This document shows positions 33,878 to 45,794 of a DNA stretch of 64,000 nucleotides, piece by piece (position 1 is the first letter of the stretch; the number at the start of each line of letters is the position of its first letter). The stretch is from Beverwykella pulmonaria (lineage: Eukaryota > Ascomycota > Dothideomycetes > Pleosporales > Melanommataceae), in the NCBI GenBank assembly GCA_001599595.1, contig BCHH01000002.1:4626055-4690054 (forward strand), in the 5' to 3' direction. Both the position numbers and the translations under genes were made by a program. Under the pieces are notes generated by a model, which did no database searches, was not told the origin of the DNA, and worked only from the letters and a program-made list of their open reading frames with translations.

Positions 33878-34608
33878 GTATCACAAGCGAAGGTTGAAAA
33901 TCAAAGCGACAATGATTGATTGATAGTGAGATATGCCTAGGTAAAGCACGTAGCTCCAGTAAATAACAAATCCGCCCTTAGCGTAGAGCTAAAATTTTAG
34001 CGTGGCGCTAATTCCGGCCATTTCAATCGTACCCCCCGTTCTCAGCCCTTCCTCAACTCTATTTCTCGGTAGTTGGGCGTTACCCCTCTCTCAAGCACAT
34101 CAAGCAATCTGCAGTGGGTGCAAACCGTGCATCTATAACTAGGGTTATATGAGGCATTTTCTTAAGTATCTCGTGCTAGGACCGTACTCTATTGGGCGGG
34201 AGCAGTTCAATCACCCTGCCTTACAGGAACTTATGAAGTCCACCAGGTCATTGGTGCCACGTATTATTGTTGTGCGTCTCCCCAAGCTTTCCCTTAACAA
34301 ATCTCTCCACCATCCATCGCTTAAATACTTGATTCTTAGGTTGTTACTGTCAAGGCTTCTGCATTTGCCCATAGAGGGGTTTGTACCACCCAAGAGAGCT
34401 GTATTACTAAGGTATTGTCAGCTAATGACAACCTCACCTTGCATTTTGATACCAGACGTACCGAGATGGGTAGCTGCTGGGCTCTGAAAGAAATCTGCTG
34501 ATGAAAAAGAAAGGAATTAATGCTAGTCCTGTCCTCAAACTTCAGTCCATCAAATTCAAGCATCTTATCCCACTTTTATCACACGTAGCCCGGTACCTGT
34601 GGCATTAA
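33878..34608. promoter_or_regulatory. shared divergent upstream region of the CHAT and caspase genes
   Basis: 731 bp separates the two start codons. It contains only short unsupported frames, and no element ends were seen. Being the sole spacer between two divergently read protease genes, it must hold both promoters; individual binding sites cannot be named. Confidence 0.55.
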
Positions 34609-37150
34609 ATGTCCAAAGCGAACCCAGAAAGAACGATGAGCCTTCCGAGCAAGCCATGCGCAAAACGGGCGCTACTGATTGGGAGTTCCTACAAGGGGCT
34701 GCCAGGAACGGAGAATGACGTCGAGACCATGTCCGCAATCCTGAAATCATATGACTTTGAAGTAGACAATGAGACCTACGTTAAAAGGCTCTGTGGAAAA
34801 AATGCGACTCGGAAAAACATTTTGGATTGCTGGGAAGATATCATAGACGACAGCTCCAATGATGATGTTGTTGTTATTTATTACTCTGGTCACGGCGGAC
34901 TGGCGAAGTCTGAGGAGCTGAATGCTTCCACGCAGGATCCGAAGCGAATTCAGTTGCTTGTACCAACTGATTTCGACCTTGATGCAGAGGAGTTCTTGGG
35001 TATAATGGATGACGAGATATCGCTCCTGCTTCTGAGGACAACTTACAAGACGCCGAACGTCACCTACATTGTGGACTGCTGTCATTCGGCTCATCTTGGC
35101 CGCGGACCTCGAAGCAAAGATGTTTGGGCAAAGCAATCTGGATTCAACTACACCACTATGTTGAATCACAGAAAGCGACTCCAGGAACAGCACAAACTAG
35201 TGGACAAAGACGAGTTCTGGAACAATACTGACGTCGTACGTATCGCTGCATCAGCCGAGCTTGAGTCTGCATGGCAGTATAAAAATAAGGATGGCAAGGA
35301 TGTCGGGATTTTGACGGAGAAGTTGTCTCACATGATGCAGCAGGCGGGCAAGCAAATGTCATGGAGAAACATCATGCTTGGCGTCAAGGAACTCGTTGAT
35401 AGAGAGTTCGACGGTGATCGAGAACAACAAGCCCGATCGGCGGGACCAGACTCCCGCATCCCCTTCGCTATGGAAAGACGTCCGTCGAAGGCATTTCTTG
35501 CCGTTGTCGGGAAAGAGTATACGCAGATCAAAGCCGGTAGTGTTCACCGAGTTCACGAAGACGACGTGTATACGCTGATACCATTCGCTGCGTACGATGA
35601 AACCAACAGAGCAGAATCTTATCTAAGTATGAAGGCCACGGTAGGGATGCTCAATGGATTCACGTCTATAGCCTTCGATGTTCCGGAGGCAGACCTTCCC
35701 TTTGAAGCACTGGCCCTGCCTTACAGCCGCCAAAATCGTTGGCCTGCGAAGGTTCCTGATGGCCTCCCTCACGTACAAACTCTACTGGACGAGTCGCACT
35801 TCTTTAAACGTTGTGGCGCTGATGAGAAGCCCATTGTTGAGCTTGTTCAAAAGGGCGATGGTCGAATTGCCTTGTACGGTGGTGGCATACAGCTTGGACT
35901 AAGTCAAGTCAACGATGCCGTCACTACCGAGAAGCTTTTCTCGGTCGCCCACATGTTTGCCGGCGCCCAGGATATTCTCTCCTTGGAGGGAGGCAAGAAA
36001 AACGAGAAGTTCACGCCTGATATAGACATTGAAATTGGAGTTACCCTTGGAAAAATTGACAAATACAAGCAGGAACAGAGACTGTTGTACAACACCAGGT
36101 GGGTGCCCGTCTCTTTTCTTTTTTTATATTTGCTAAGCTTTTGTCTAGGACTGTTGATAAACCTGGGGCCTTAAACTTTACCGTAGGTGAAAAATACTAC
36201 ATTGAGTTCAACCTCAAGAGTGACGATACGGTTTTCATCAACGCATTTCGCGTCAGCGCAAATGGGAAGACGACACTCTTCTCCCGAAATTGGGAATTCG
36301 GCATCGACGTGTTCGAAACCCACCGTACCGAGACGCTCATGCACACGAAACTGCCACCCCAAGGCTTGCTCCTCGACTGGCCGGGATCTGTACCGACAGA
36401 GGGATGCATCGAAGAGAACTTCTTGCTAGTACTCACTAAGAAGGGTGTTGATCTTCGATCCCTTGAGACTCTTTCGCCAGAAGACTATCTCGTTGCGCGA
36501 GGCCCTAGTGGAGACCCTTCAGTTGCATCGAAGAACGATGCTATCCCCTACGCTGTCATCCGTATACCGTACACCTTAAAGTGGAATGCCTCTGTTCTCG
36601 TGCCTAGCCAAAAGCCAATTGCGGGACCAGACTTGCCAGCGCCGGAGGCCACCGAAGAAGGGAAGAAAATCGCGACCTACAAAACGACTACTAAGGAAGC
36701 GGTTGCAAGGGGACACTTTGGTGCCTTCTACCGGACTATTAAAAGAGTCCCAAAGATGGTATCGGTCGTCAATGTGCACGATGAAGAGATTTTGGTTGCA
36801 GTCTCGCAGTATAGCCCTACTTACAGAAGCCACTTCTCAGGGGCCACTGCTGGTCCTACAGGAGGAGGGCTCAGCTTCTCCACTTCAGTAAGTTGACCGG
36901 TGGAGATTGTGTCTGTAATATGCTAACAGTAAGTGACTAGGAATTCCGGAGTGAAGCTACAAAGAAGACGATGCCTCCTTGTAGCGTGAGGACGTTTCCC
37001 ATCGAGACAAGATACGACGGATTTGGAGTCATCAGCATCTATAAAGGCCGTGAACCTGATCTAAAACTGGTCATTGAAAACGACCACGTACCATTGGGCG
37101 CTACGATATATTTCCAAGGTCAATCTCAGTTGCAGATTATCGAGGGCTAG
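34609..37150 (+). CDS. caspase-fold (peptidase C14) protein with large C-terminal extension
   Basis: Three exons, 34609-36098, 36149-36887 and 36941-37150, give 812 aa with phases that fit. Residues about 19-270 form a caspase p20 fold: start KRALLIGSSYKGLPGTENDV, His95 in YYSGHGG and Cys158 in VDCCHSA (metacaspase-like DxCHS). The middle resembles the linker of fungal caspase-domain proteins. Exon 2 begins with FTVGEKYYIEFNLKSDDTVFINAFRVSANGKTTLF-type sequence, similar in layout to DUF4384-type beta domains attached to bacterial caspases. The last exon adds a second small beta-rich segment (YDGFGVISIYKGREPDLKLVIEN). A role in proteolytic signalling or cell death is inferred from the fold and from the divergent CHAT neighbour. 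Confidence 0.9.
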
Positions 37151-37466
37151 TATGGAAACGGGAGCTCTCATAGTTTACCTAAAAATAAGCTGCAATTTTA
37201 TTTCATGGTCAAGTCTGTTCAGCGACTATCCGTAGGACATCTGAATTTTGTGAATATTGTGCTATAGGAGGTATTTAAATTCTTCTGGTACCACAAAGTA
37301 AGAACAGGCAAAATAATTATTAGTGGCTTTGGATGATTACCTATGCCAAGGTAGCTTATGATCACGTGGATTAAATAATATCGAAGATTTCTTGGTGCCT
37401 TGAAATATCTACACTCTCTAATAACATTCTAGAATTTTGCTTAATCATGTTAAATGAGTTCTATAA
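37151..37466. other. intergenic, nothing recognised
   Basis: A/T-rich 3' flank of the caspase gene. Confidence 0.5.
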
Positions 37467-37471
37467 TCTAT

Positions 37472-37791
37472 TGTGACGGCATTCTGGTCCAGCAGGATCG
37501 AGGTGACCCAGGCCCTACCGAGAGGCCACCCAGGCTACGGCCGCCACGTGATATGGCTACGGCCTCACGTGCTCGTCCTGTCCACTCCGCGCAACTCCCG
37601 GGCACGACCCGGAGGTGGCCCGGACCATGGCTGGTCTACGTCTCTAGCTACGTCTGGCACGTGACCACCTATAGCATATATTCTATTCGGATCCACGAGA
37701 GTTTCTACCTCTTAAGGATTCGTCTGATCTGCAATCGAACCCATACTTCTGCTGCTCTTATATTTTACCTTCCTGCCAAAGTGACCTTACA
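37472..37791. mobile_element. solo LTR, 320 bp, with 5-bp target duplication
   Basis: It starts TGTGACGGC, ends GACCTTACA, and is flanked by TCTAT at 37467-37471 and 37792-37796. It contains three CACGTG hexamers or near copies and a TAGCATATA promoter-like word. There is no coding sequence. It differs from the LTR at 3062, so it belongs to a separate family. Confidence 0.75.
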
Positions 37792-38189
37792 TCTATACTA
37801 GGTTCGAAACCCAAAATTACGACTGTCTTGGGCATACATTTGACGTCACTATTCATAGCTAAAATTCGTGCTTAAGCTGTTAACACCTGTTTGATTGTGT
37901 AGTCGAGTATGTCTCTTAATTTCGAAGTTATGGTACGGTAAACTAGACCGTACTGGTCATGTTAATAGGTTTTGAGCTATTAAAAACTTAGAATAAAGAA
38001 ATCGAAGAGTTTCTCTGCGCTGAAACAGTTCCCAGACACGAGTTTTAGCGTAGAGTAGTTATTAGCCACAACGTATCTTCGTGCTGCTTCTTACATAACC
38101 TAGAGAGTCAAAATTACCAGAATTACTACCAAGCTGAGTGGCGATCTTGCATCAATAAGGCTCTATACGCAGCCTTGTGGCTTACTATA

Positions 38190-38320
38190 TGTAAGCCCAG
38201 GACACCATCATGTCACGTGGATATGCCACTGACTAATCAGTCCGTCATATATATATCAGCTGTACATACTTCACATACAATACGCATCTTGACACCGTTT
38301 CCTCCACCCTTCAGCTTACA
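38190..38320 (-). mobile_element. 131-bp solo LTR (TGTAAGC family), inverted copy
   Basis: The ends are TGTAAGC and GCTTACA; the reverse complement is about 95% identical to 16388-16517. The flanks are CTATA (38185-38189) and CTAAA (38321-38325), a 4/5 match consistent with an ageing 5-bp target duplication. Confidence 0.75.
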
Positions 38321-38427
38321 CTAAAGCTCCTTTTTAATTATATAAGATTATATGGTCTACATTATAGCGATGATGGGTTGCAATAGTAGTAAAAGCTTAG
38401 TAGCGGCGCTGTGGAGCACCTGGCTTG

Positions 38428-38728
38428 TGTCACGAGAGGCTATCTGTAGTTGATCAGGTTCAATTGTCTATCGGAAACTACGGATACAATCTCAGGTGCG
38501 ATAAATTATCATACAAGACGTTGCGTGAGGAGCTCGACCAGAGTACCCAGCCTGGTTCGTGCGCGGGCCGAGCCCGATTGGGGCTCGGCTAAGCATTCCA
38601 GGTTAGGTCAGCTAGTTGCCGACCTCGTCGTTCGGAGAGTATTGTGTCGTAGAGTACGGTACTTGTCGGGACTGTTGTTCGGAGGGTACTGTATTCTACA
38701 GTACCCTTGACAGTGTCACTCCGTGACA
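38428..38728. mobile_element. possible solo LTR, about 300 bp
   Basis: It starts TGTCACGAG and ends CTCCGTGACA, inverted ends of the kind seen in fungal Gypsy-type LTRs. Internally there are repeats around GTACTGT and GTTCGGAG. The 5-bp flanks do not match, so the boundaries are uncertain; an alternative right end is CGTCGTTACA at 38758. Confidence 0.35.
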
Positions 38729-38758
38729 TCCTGTTCCCAATAATGCACCGTCGTTACA

Positions 38759-39328
38759 CTCGAAGAATGCCTTCAAACTCTGTTACTGGAGTCGCCGAGA
38801 GCTAGGTGGATTCCGCCTCTGCATTACATATGGCATAGATAGTCCACTGTTTGACCTCCTGGCTTTGAGCTTTTAATTCTGGCATTTTGCCCTGGCACGT
38901 GGTTGGGATTCTACTTTTAGTTGGTTCTTGTTGACTGCATTTCACTTCATTCACTCAATCACCCAATTTACATTTTCTAGATTTGACTTCAGATCACTAG
39001 AAAGGTTCCCGCACTGAGAAACCCTCATTAGTAAACGTGTTAAGACATGCTCTTCCGAGGTAACCTTGAGAGAAAGACTATAGACTGTTGGAGAGATATG
39101 TAAGGATGATTGGGAAAGAATGAGAAGCCGGTAAAGAATTCTCACGCTGGAATTGGTAGCATACATTAGGAAAGTAGAGCAAACTCTAACGGGATGGGAA
39201 TCATACTTATTTCAAATCTATTTGTCCTGATTTTGAATTACAAGACTGTAACACCCACATGTTTACACCATGCTGCTGAAATAACACCCACTGGACAAAA
39301 ACCGTCAGCGCCCCCCATACACCACCCA
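38759..39328. other. intergenic, nothing recognised
   Basis: A/T-rich 3' flank of CHS5; no supported feature. Confidence 0.5.
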
Positions 39329-40601
39329 TTACAGAGTTATGTCGTCGAAACCCGCTTCGTCCTCCTTTTCAACTTTCGTCGTCGGTTTTGCCCTTACGGG
39401 TAGGCCTGCCTCCGCCGCCTTCGCGCTGCTAGCTTTCTCATCTTCCTCTTCTTCGCTGTCCTCCTCCTCCTCCGACTCGACACTTGGCTTGAGATCTTCG
39501 GATCTGACCTTCTGCTCGTCCATTTGCGATTTCGGCTCTGGTGGTGTCTCGGGCTCACTCTTCACGCTGTCGTCGTCTTTGGGTGGTGGAGGTGGCGGGG
39601 CTGCATCTTCAGGTTCTCTTGCGTGGGTGGCCCTCTCTGGGGTAGGTGGTGTGACCTCCGTTCTCGGGCTGGTCAGGGGGCTTCTGGCTTGCTGCTGCTG
39701 TTGTAGATGAGGCGGTTGCTGTGTCGACCCGCCTGGGCCAATCTGTCGCAGCCGTGGGTCCGCATTCAGATAGTACCCTCTCACGCCGACGATTCTACCG
39801 TCCCTCTCACAGCCCTTAACCCAATCGGGTACCACGACGGGAATGTTATTCTCGACGGCCTTCTCCCACGCGGGTCCTCGTCCCTCGGTGCACACAAAGT
39901 GCGTGGTATCAATTCTGACAGTATCCACGAGCTTGGCGCCAATTCGCTCGACCGTCTTCTGCAGGGACTCGCGGAGTGCGGCCGGCATGTGTCCGGGGGT
40001 TATTGTAATTCCAGAAAGATCGGTCATCTTGTGCGTTTGTACCTTCAACTTCTCGCTAGCAAATATGCCCGCGCTGGTCTTGAGGACCAGATGGAAGACA
40101 TAGTCGGTGTCCACAGCCAGACCGCTAAGCTTGGTGCTATGGACCTCGGTGGGCTTGGGTATGGTGCCTGCCTTGCTGCCATTCCGGTAGAGGGTCAGGC
40201 CGCGCAGTTCGGCGGTCGCAATGTCGATGGGGTCCCACTCCAGGACCACAGAGGTCTGGGTGGCATTTCGACAGCGCAGGATCGGGGCGGTGGGTGTGCG
40301 CTGACCAAAGGTGCGGTAGATGGTGGATTGGAGCGCGTGGAAGGCGGCTGTCGCTTCTGACTCGGACTTGTGGTTGCGGGCGACGGTGATGTCGACGATG
40401 CTGCCTGAGGCAATGTCTGGCGGCAGAAGAATGGAGGGGAATTCGATCTGCAGCAGGGTGAGTTTGCGGTGAATGGCAGGGGTCTGCCGGCGGCGCGCAG
40501 CGAGGAATTGGAGTGGAGGAGAGGCATACAAGGCGCTTGTCTTCGGTTAGTAGCACGGCGACGCCGGCGTCGACCTTGCCGACGGTGAGGGAGACGAGCA
40601 T
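39329..40601 (-). CDS. CHS5: Chs5, exomer core subunit (chitin synthase export)
   Basis: Exons 40601-40530 and 40447-39329, separated by an 82-bp intron, give 396 aa. The start MLVSLTVGKVDAGVAVLLTED joined to IEFPSILLPPDIASGSIV is the conserved Chs5 N-terminus that binds the ChAP subunits. It is followed by a fibronectin type III domain (about residues 75-165), a BRCT domain (about 170-260; GRGPAWEKAVENNIPVVVPDWV) and a disordered acidic C-terminus rich in E, K, P and Q. In yeast, Chs5 scaffolds exomer at the trans-Golgi and exports chitin synthase Chs3; the same role is likely here. It is divergent from the F-box-like gene with 199 bp between the starts. The domain order is complete. Confidence 0.93.
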
Positions 40602-40800
40602 GGCGCAGGCAAGCTGTGTGGTGAGGGCGTGTTTGCGCTGAGGCCGTGGTGGTTGTTTCTGGGAGGATGCTCAGCGTGGAACTTGCCGCGTCCCAAATGC
40701 CGCCAACTGCGCCCCCAGGCATCCACCGCGACTTGCTCCTCACCAACAATTACTTACATTCCTCCATTTCTGCGTCACTCCTCTGGATAAAGGCTCAGGA

Positions 40801-42037
40801 ATGCCCCGAAGCGCTGCGCAGAAAGCGGCTCGCAATGCCGCCCGACGTCTTCGGAGCGAAACGAGGCCTACATTTCCGCTCTCCAAGCTTTCACCAGAAC
40901 TCCAACTGCTCGTACGGCTCACAATGCCTTTGCGTCTCCGCGCTGGACTGACGGCAAGTGTAGGTTCTTTGTAAGTGCAACCTCAAGTCTTTGCGACATC
41001 TCATCCGCCTGAGCCCATACCTCCACAGCCTTTTCCTGGCCTATCCGGAGGCATGCCTCCAGGGAACGCTGCAACAATATCCACACCCGGTTGCCAGCCT
41101 CATACAGGCATCGTGGGCTCTGCGTTGCGTCGACCCTGCAGACTTCAGCCCACATAGGGCTACGGCTCTCCTCCAGCGATCCAGCTTTACCGAATGGTCG
41201 AGCCTGTACCCACGCATTCTCGAAAATGACGATGATCCAGTCGCCACACTGGAAGGTTTGTATCATGGGTGCGTGGATGTAGACGCCCTAGTGCAGATTT
41301 ACGGTCAAAGCGTGGCCGCTGCCATTGAGGCTGTTTTCAACCCTTGGGTTGAAGCCGCTCCCATCTCGCTCTCGGTCTCGGAATTTGCTCGAATCGCCAG
41401 TAGCTTTTGGATGCTGAGAATCTTCTATCAGCTTCAGCTGGTACTTGCAAATCACGTGGTAACAAACGATATTGTCGCAGCCTTCACCAAACATCTGCAC
41501 CCATGGCAGGTGGAGCAAGGTCAGTCTGTCGAGGTCTTTCTTGGTTCCTGCGGCTTCACCGCTGCTTCTTCGGTCTACACTCTTATCGGCAACAAAGACA
41601 ACTCACGATCCAAATTATCCAGCACGTCGCCGTACTTTCAAGACTACTTCAAAGTGGTCCGAGCAAGCGGTTTTCTATGGCGTCCAGCTACTTTTTCTCA
41701 GGTCGTTAGCAGAACACCCCCTATTCTTGCCCCATGGTATCGGCCCCCAGGTCCACCAGGACTTCAGGTAGGTCCTGCGCATGCCACTAGCCAGCTGCGA
41801 AACGATGGCTGGATATACTACGAGTTGGTAACGCGGCACGGCCCTATCTCAACTCAGTATCACCGTGAATTCTTTCTGGACCTGGGGATATTTTTCTGGG
41901 ACCTAGATCGCCTAGCGCAATGGGAATTCGTCGATCCAGATGACTTTTCAAACATTATCTCCACGCTTCGAAGACATAAGAGGAGCGCCGCGCAGTATCG
42001 CTACAGGAATCTTTGCTGCTGTGAGAGCTATGCCTAA
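40801..42037 (+). CDS. F-box-like protein of unknown function
   Basis: Exons 40801-40911 and 40964-42037 (intron 52 bp, donor GTACGG, branch-like ACTGAC) give 394 aa. Splicing produces FPLSKLSPELQLL joined to VLCKCNLKSLRHLIRLSPYL, the pattern of a fungal F-box (LPPELxLxIL...LxxLRxLxxxSP). The rest (PVASLIQASWALRCVDPADF, a helical middle, WIYYELVTRHGPISTQYHREFFLDLG) is like many fungal hypothetical F-box proteins without recognisable repeats. A substrate-adaptor role in ubiquitin ligation is inference. A later stop might be reached with a further intron at the 3' end. Confidence 0.65.
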
Positions 42038-43152
42038 TAGGAGTGTCGCTTCAAGCGATATATTGTGCGGTGGGTTCACTGTCCTGTTTCCAGGTGTAAA
42101 GTGCTGTATCAGGAGCTTTTCAGGCACCGTGGACCGCCTGTTCTTAAAGTATAGTATCTGTTCATAGCCTTGGGGTGAGGAGGTTTTGCTGGTGGCATTA
42201 TCCAACAAGTCCGTGAACAGACTATTTCATCCAGCCACGACGGCCAAATTTTGTACCTTTTTTTCCTATGGGAAATATACGATCCAATGCTCTCCAAATT
42301 GTGCCGCTAAGATCGAGTGATAGGTCAATCAAGCTTACCTTTTCGTTCTACTTTGTGGATTTTTAGTCTTATCATGCTAAATAAATGATGGTCACAGTCG
42401 TTTTGAACTCTGTTGAGGAACAGATACTGCAAATGGACATGTACGCGCTGCATACCTCATGCATGAACGGTTCTTTTCGCAGGTACATTGTAAATGCGCT
42501 AGTACTATCTCCTTGTGCTTATCTGCTTTCCCCTCAATGCCGTCTCGTGTTGTTACTGCGTTACGCTGTAGAGAGGGTGAAAGCATCGACTCTGTTTTTT
42601 TGAATCTCGCATTCAGATATAAAACCAAACTTGGAAGTATACTCTTCCGCTACCTCACAACCGATATTGACACAGACCACAACAACGGCAACCATATGAA
42701 GCCCACGTACGATATACACACCATTCGTGTTATTCTGCACGATTTCGAATATCCTAGTATGCCAAAGGGTGGGGTATCCTCACAGCTAGCTACGCAGGGA
42801 GGATAAATATCCACATCTGGCTAAATCCCTCCGCATTGGCAAGCATCCCCATCCCCAGATTGACTGGTCAATGAGAACTACAGCCGTTCATCTGTTTATA
42901 TGGCCAGCATTGAGCATTCATATAATTTTCCTCCGTTCCTGCAGCATATGTCTTGAGCTGTAAGCTCCCTTTTGCTTCATCCCTCTTGTTCCTCACTTCA
43001 ATCTTAGAGCTTCGACTCTGTGAGAGTATATTCTAGAAATCCTCCAGCTTCTAATTGTAGTCAATTGAGCTTCGAAGCTTTGGTTCACTGCCTTATTTCA
43101 CTCACGCCGTTCTTCCGTTGGCGCCGTTGTGCGCGGAATAAGAAAAAAAAAA
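42038..43152. other. intergenic, no supported gene
   Basis: About 1.1 kb with only short frames. The last 200 bp are C/T-rich with an A-run directly before the alpha-galactosidase ATG, as expected for a fungal promoter and leader. Confidence 0.5.
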
Positions 43153-44481
43153 ATGCTCCCCACCTCTCTCCTCGTGGCATCTTGCATCTTATCTCTTGCC
43201 TACGCCCAATTATCCGATACCACCTCGGCACCCGTCCCTGAGCCCACAACGCCAGCTTCATGGAATGTAACTAGCTTGGGCGGCGACGTCAACATCACAA
43301 ACAACCTCGCGCTCACTCCGCCAATGGGCTGGAGCTCGTGGAACAACTTTGGCGCCGATATCAATGAAACTCTCATACGCTCCACCATTGACGCTATGGA
43401 GACCAACGGCCTCAAAGACGCCGGCTACATCTACGTGAACCTCGACGACGGATGGCAGCGCTACAAGGGTCGGCGAGACGATCATCCCCTCGAAGTTGAT
43501 CCCATAAAGTTCCCCAACGGCATGAAAGCACTCGCCGACTACGCACACTCCAAGGGCTTCAAGTTGGGCATCTACAATGGGCCCGGCCAGACGACTTGCG
43601 CTGGCTACACGGGCTCGGAAGGGCACGTAGAGGATGACGCGAAGATGTTTGCGTCCTGGGGCATCGACCACCTCAAGTACGATAGCTGCTGCTCACATGG
43701 TGACGCGGAACAGTCTGAGGTGCAACAAGTCATGCTCGACATGAGCCGTGCACTCATTGCGACCGGGCGCCCGATCGTCTTCCATGCCTGCCATTGTGGC
43801 TGGTCCAACGTAGAGCAATGGGCGGGAGAGGAAGGCGCGAATCAGTGGCGTATCGGACAGGATATTTCTGATGATTTCAACTATCCTGGGAACAGGGAGA
43901 AGTATTACTTCGATGTGCTCGATATGATCGATCGCGGGAACAACATCACCGAGTACTCTGGCCCGGGTCATTGGAATGACTACGACATGCTGATCGTTGG
44001 GCTGGATGGCGATAGCAAACAGTTGGTCGGTACTGGGGCGTCGGATTTAGAATACCGCACGCACTTCTCGCTCTGGGCCCTCGTCAACTCCCCGTTGTTA
44101 ATCGGTGCCGCGATCCCGCACCTCTCCGCCTTCGACCTCGCGACTCTCACCAACAAGGAAATCATCGCGCTCAACCAAGATCCGCTCGGGCAAGCCGCCA
44201 CTGTCCAATGGGAGTCCGAGGATGGGAACCTACAAATATACTCGCGCATGTTAGCCGATCAGAGTATGGCTATCGCACTGCTCAACCGAGGCAGTGAGAC
44301 GAAGAGTATCACGGTGAGCATGAGGGCACACCTGACAGTACCGTGGGATATATATAAGTTAAGGGATCTGTGGAAGAAAAAGGATTTGGGGCCGTATGAT
44401 ATTCCGTATACAACCGAGGTGAGAAGCCATGAGGCTAGGGTGTTTCGAGCGTGGAAGGTTGCGTGTACTGTCGGATGTTAG
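43153..44481 (+). CDS. secreted alpha-galactosidase, glycoside hydrolase family 27
   Basis: Single exon, 442 aa from the ATG at 43153 (chosen because it gives a clean signal peptide MLPTSLLVASCILSLAYA; an upstream ATG at 43129 would add a basic tail in front). GH27 landmarks: LTPPMGWSSWNNFG, YVNLDDGWQ, nucleophile Asp177 in LKYDSC, acid/base Asp237 in RIGQDIS, and GHWNDYDMLIVG. A C-terminal beta domain follows (YSRMLADQSMAIALLNRGSE). It hydrolyses terminal alpha-1,6-galactose from galacto-oligosaccharides or galactomannan. Several NxT/S sites (NVTS, NITN, NETL) suggest N-glycosylation. It stands alone, with no sugar-utilisation cluster around it. Confidence 0.95.
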   Translation: MLPTSLLVASCILSLAYAQLSDTTSAPVPEPTTPASWNVTSLGGDVNITNNLALTPPMGWSSWNNFGADINETLIRSTIDAMETNGLKDAGYIYVNLDDGWQRYKGRRDDHPLEVDPIKFPNGMKALADYAHSKGFKLGIYNGPGQTTCAGYTGSEGHVEDDAKMFASWGIDHLKYDSCCSHGDAEQSEVQQVMLDMSRALIATGRPIVFHACHCGWSNVEQWAGEEGANQWRIGQDISDDFNYPGNREKYYFDVLDMIDRGNNITEYSGPGHWNDYDMLIVGLDGDSKQLVGTGASDLEYRTHFSLWALVNSPLLIGAAIPHLSAFDLATLTNKEIIALNQDPLGQAATVQWESEDGNLQIYSRMLADQSMAIALLNRGSETKSITVSMRAHLTVPWDIYKLRDLWKKKDLGPYDIPYTTEVRSHEARVFRAWKVACTVGC

Positions 44482-45794
44482 GGAAGCAACATATGGGAGA
44501 TTAGGGAGATTAGGGAGAGAAGAGAGAAGAGAGAAGGGAGAAGACTTTGTCTGGGTGGGTGTAATGCTCGGTCGTGCGTTAATTCTCCCGTCGTATATTT
44601 CTGGCGCTTTGCTTGGTTTCATCTTAATAAAGATTGATCCTTGGAAAAAGAGTAATCATCTCGCAACCCTTCGTTCTCGGTATTGGTCTCCCGGTTCATC
44701 CACGTTCACAAGCAAAAGCGAACACACACTTCTAGAACGTGCGTAGACTTGACTTTCGCTATTCGCCCTGAAAACCATATATCTCCTAGCTCAGAGATGT
44801 ATCTGCCATTTTACGAATACTCAATATTATGCTTCTCACAAGTTGTGCTGCTTAAATCTGGTGTGCCTGATTATGAGATTGAAGGGTAGTTACCTTATCT
44901 GTCCCTCTATTTGCGTACCTAAAGCTGGGACTAAATACAGGAGACAAGCTTGATAGCGTAATGTTTTGATTAATTTTTAATGAAGCGTTAATTAATGAAA
45001 CTCTACAAACACCACCCAGCATGGTTAGCGACGTTTTCAAAGCTTTTTTTGGGCTGAGATTGAGTCTATTAAGAATATAAAAGGTGATGGATTGGATCAA
45101 GGCGTAATGGCAACTAGAATTGGGTTGGCGTCTTGTCCCATTGGTTGATGTAAGCCCCGGTACCTGTCGTCACTAAATCATCATACGCGCACGTGATGTG
45201 TGGCACAAAATCGGGCCCTTATCACAAGATGGCTCTTTTATGTTCCTCCGTCGCCCGGTGCCGCTCCTCCATGTATTTTCCCAATTTTGAAGACCGTAAT
45301 GAGAAATGTATTTGCGGACCTTCCCTTTTAGGATCACTAACCGATCCTTAGGCTTATCGAGCTTGGGCATAATCATCGAGGCAATCTTAACGTAGATCCT
45401 GGAGCTTAGGGGCACCTGCCTGAAACTGCAGGTGCTTGCTCCCAATAAGCTTCCTTGTTAGGTCTTGATTCGTCTCGCCTGGTTGATGGAATTTGTACTA
45501 TGCATGTAGATTCGAGAAGCCAATCAGCTTTCTGGCCAGGCATCCGGAATACAAAAATCCGGTCTAAAGCGATACCCTAAATAGCATAGACGCTGCAGCT
45601 TGGGAGAACTTTGAATTATCTGGAAATATCGTGATCCAGTTACCCGTTCAGCCCCCTCATCACCGGGGTCGTACAGCTTTGGAAGCTGCTGCAGGTACGA
45701 TACCCGATATAAGTACATAAGGACTCGCTGCCCGCCTCTTGGGCTCTGCTTCCTTCCTCTCTACTTGCGCCCTTCGTAAGCATCCTCAGCCATC
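44482..45794. other. intergenic, no supported gene
   Basis: The first 60 bp are AG-rich simple sequence (GGGAGATTA and AGAGAAG repeats). The remainder shows no gene. A TATAAG word lies about 80 bp before the sedolisin start. Confidence 0.5.

Noticed and set aside
37796..37815. GGTTCGAAACC next to the solo LTR, possible tRNA B box
   Set aside because: No A box or cloverleaf could be built in the sequence to the left, which is the LTR itself.
40964..41030. Intron 40971-41027 (GTAAGT...CCACAG) in the F-box-like gene
   Set aside because: It would delete the best F-box residues (LKSLRHLIRLSPYL); the intron 40912-40963 keeps them and the frame.
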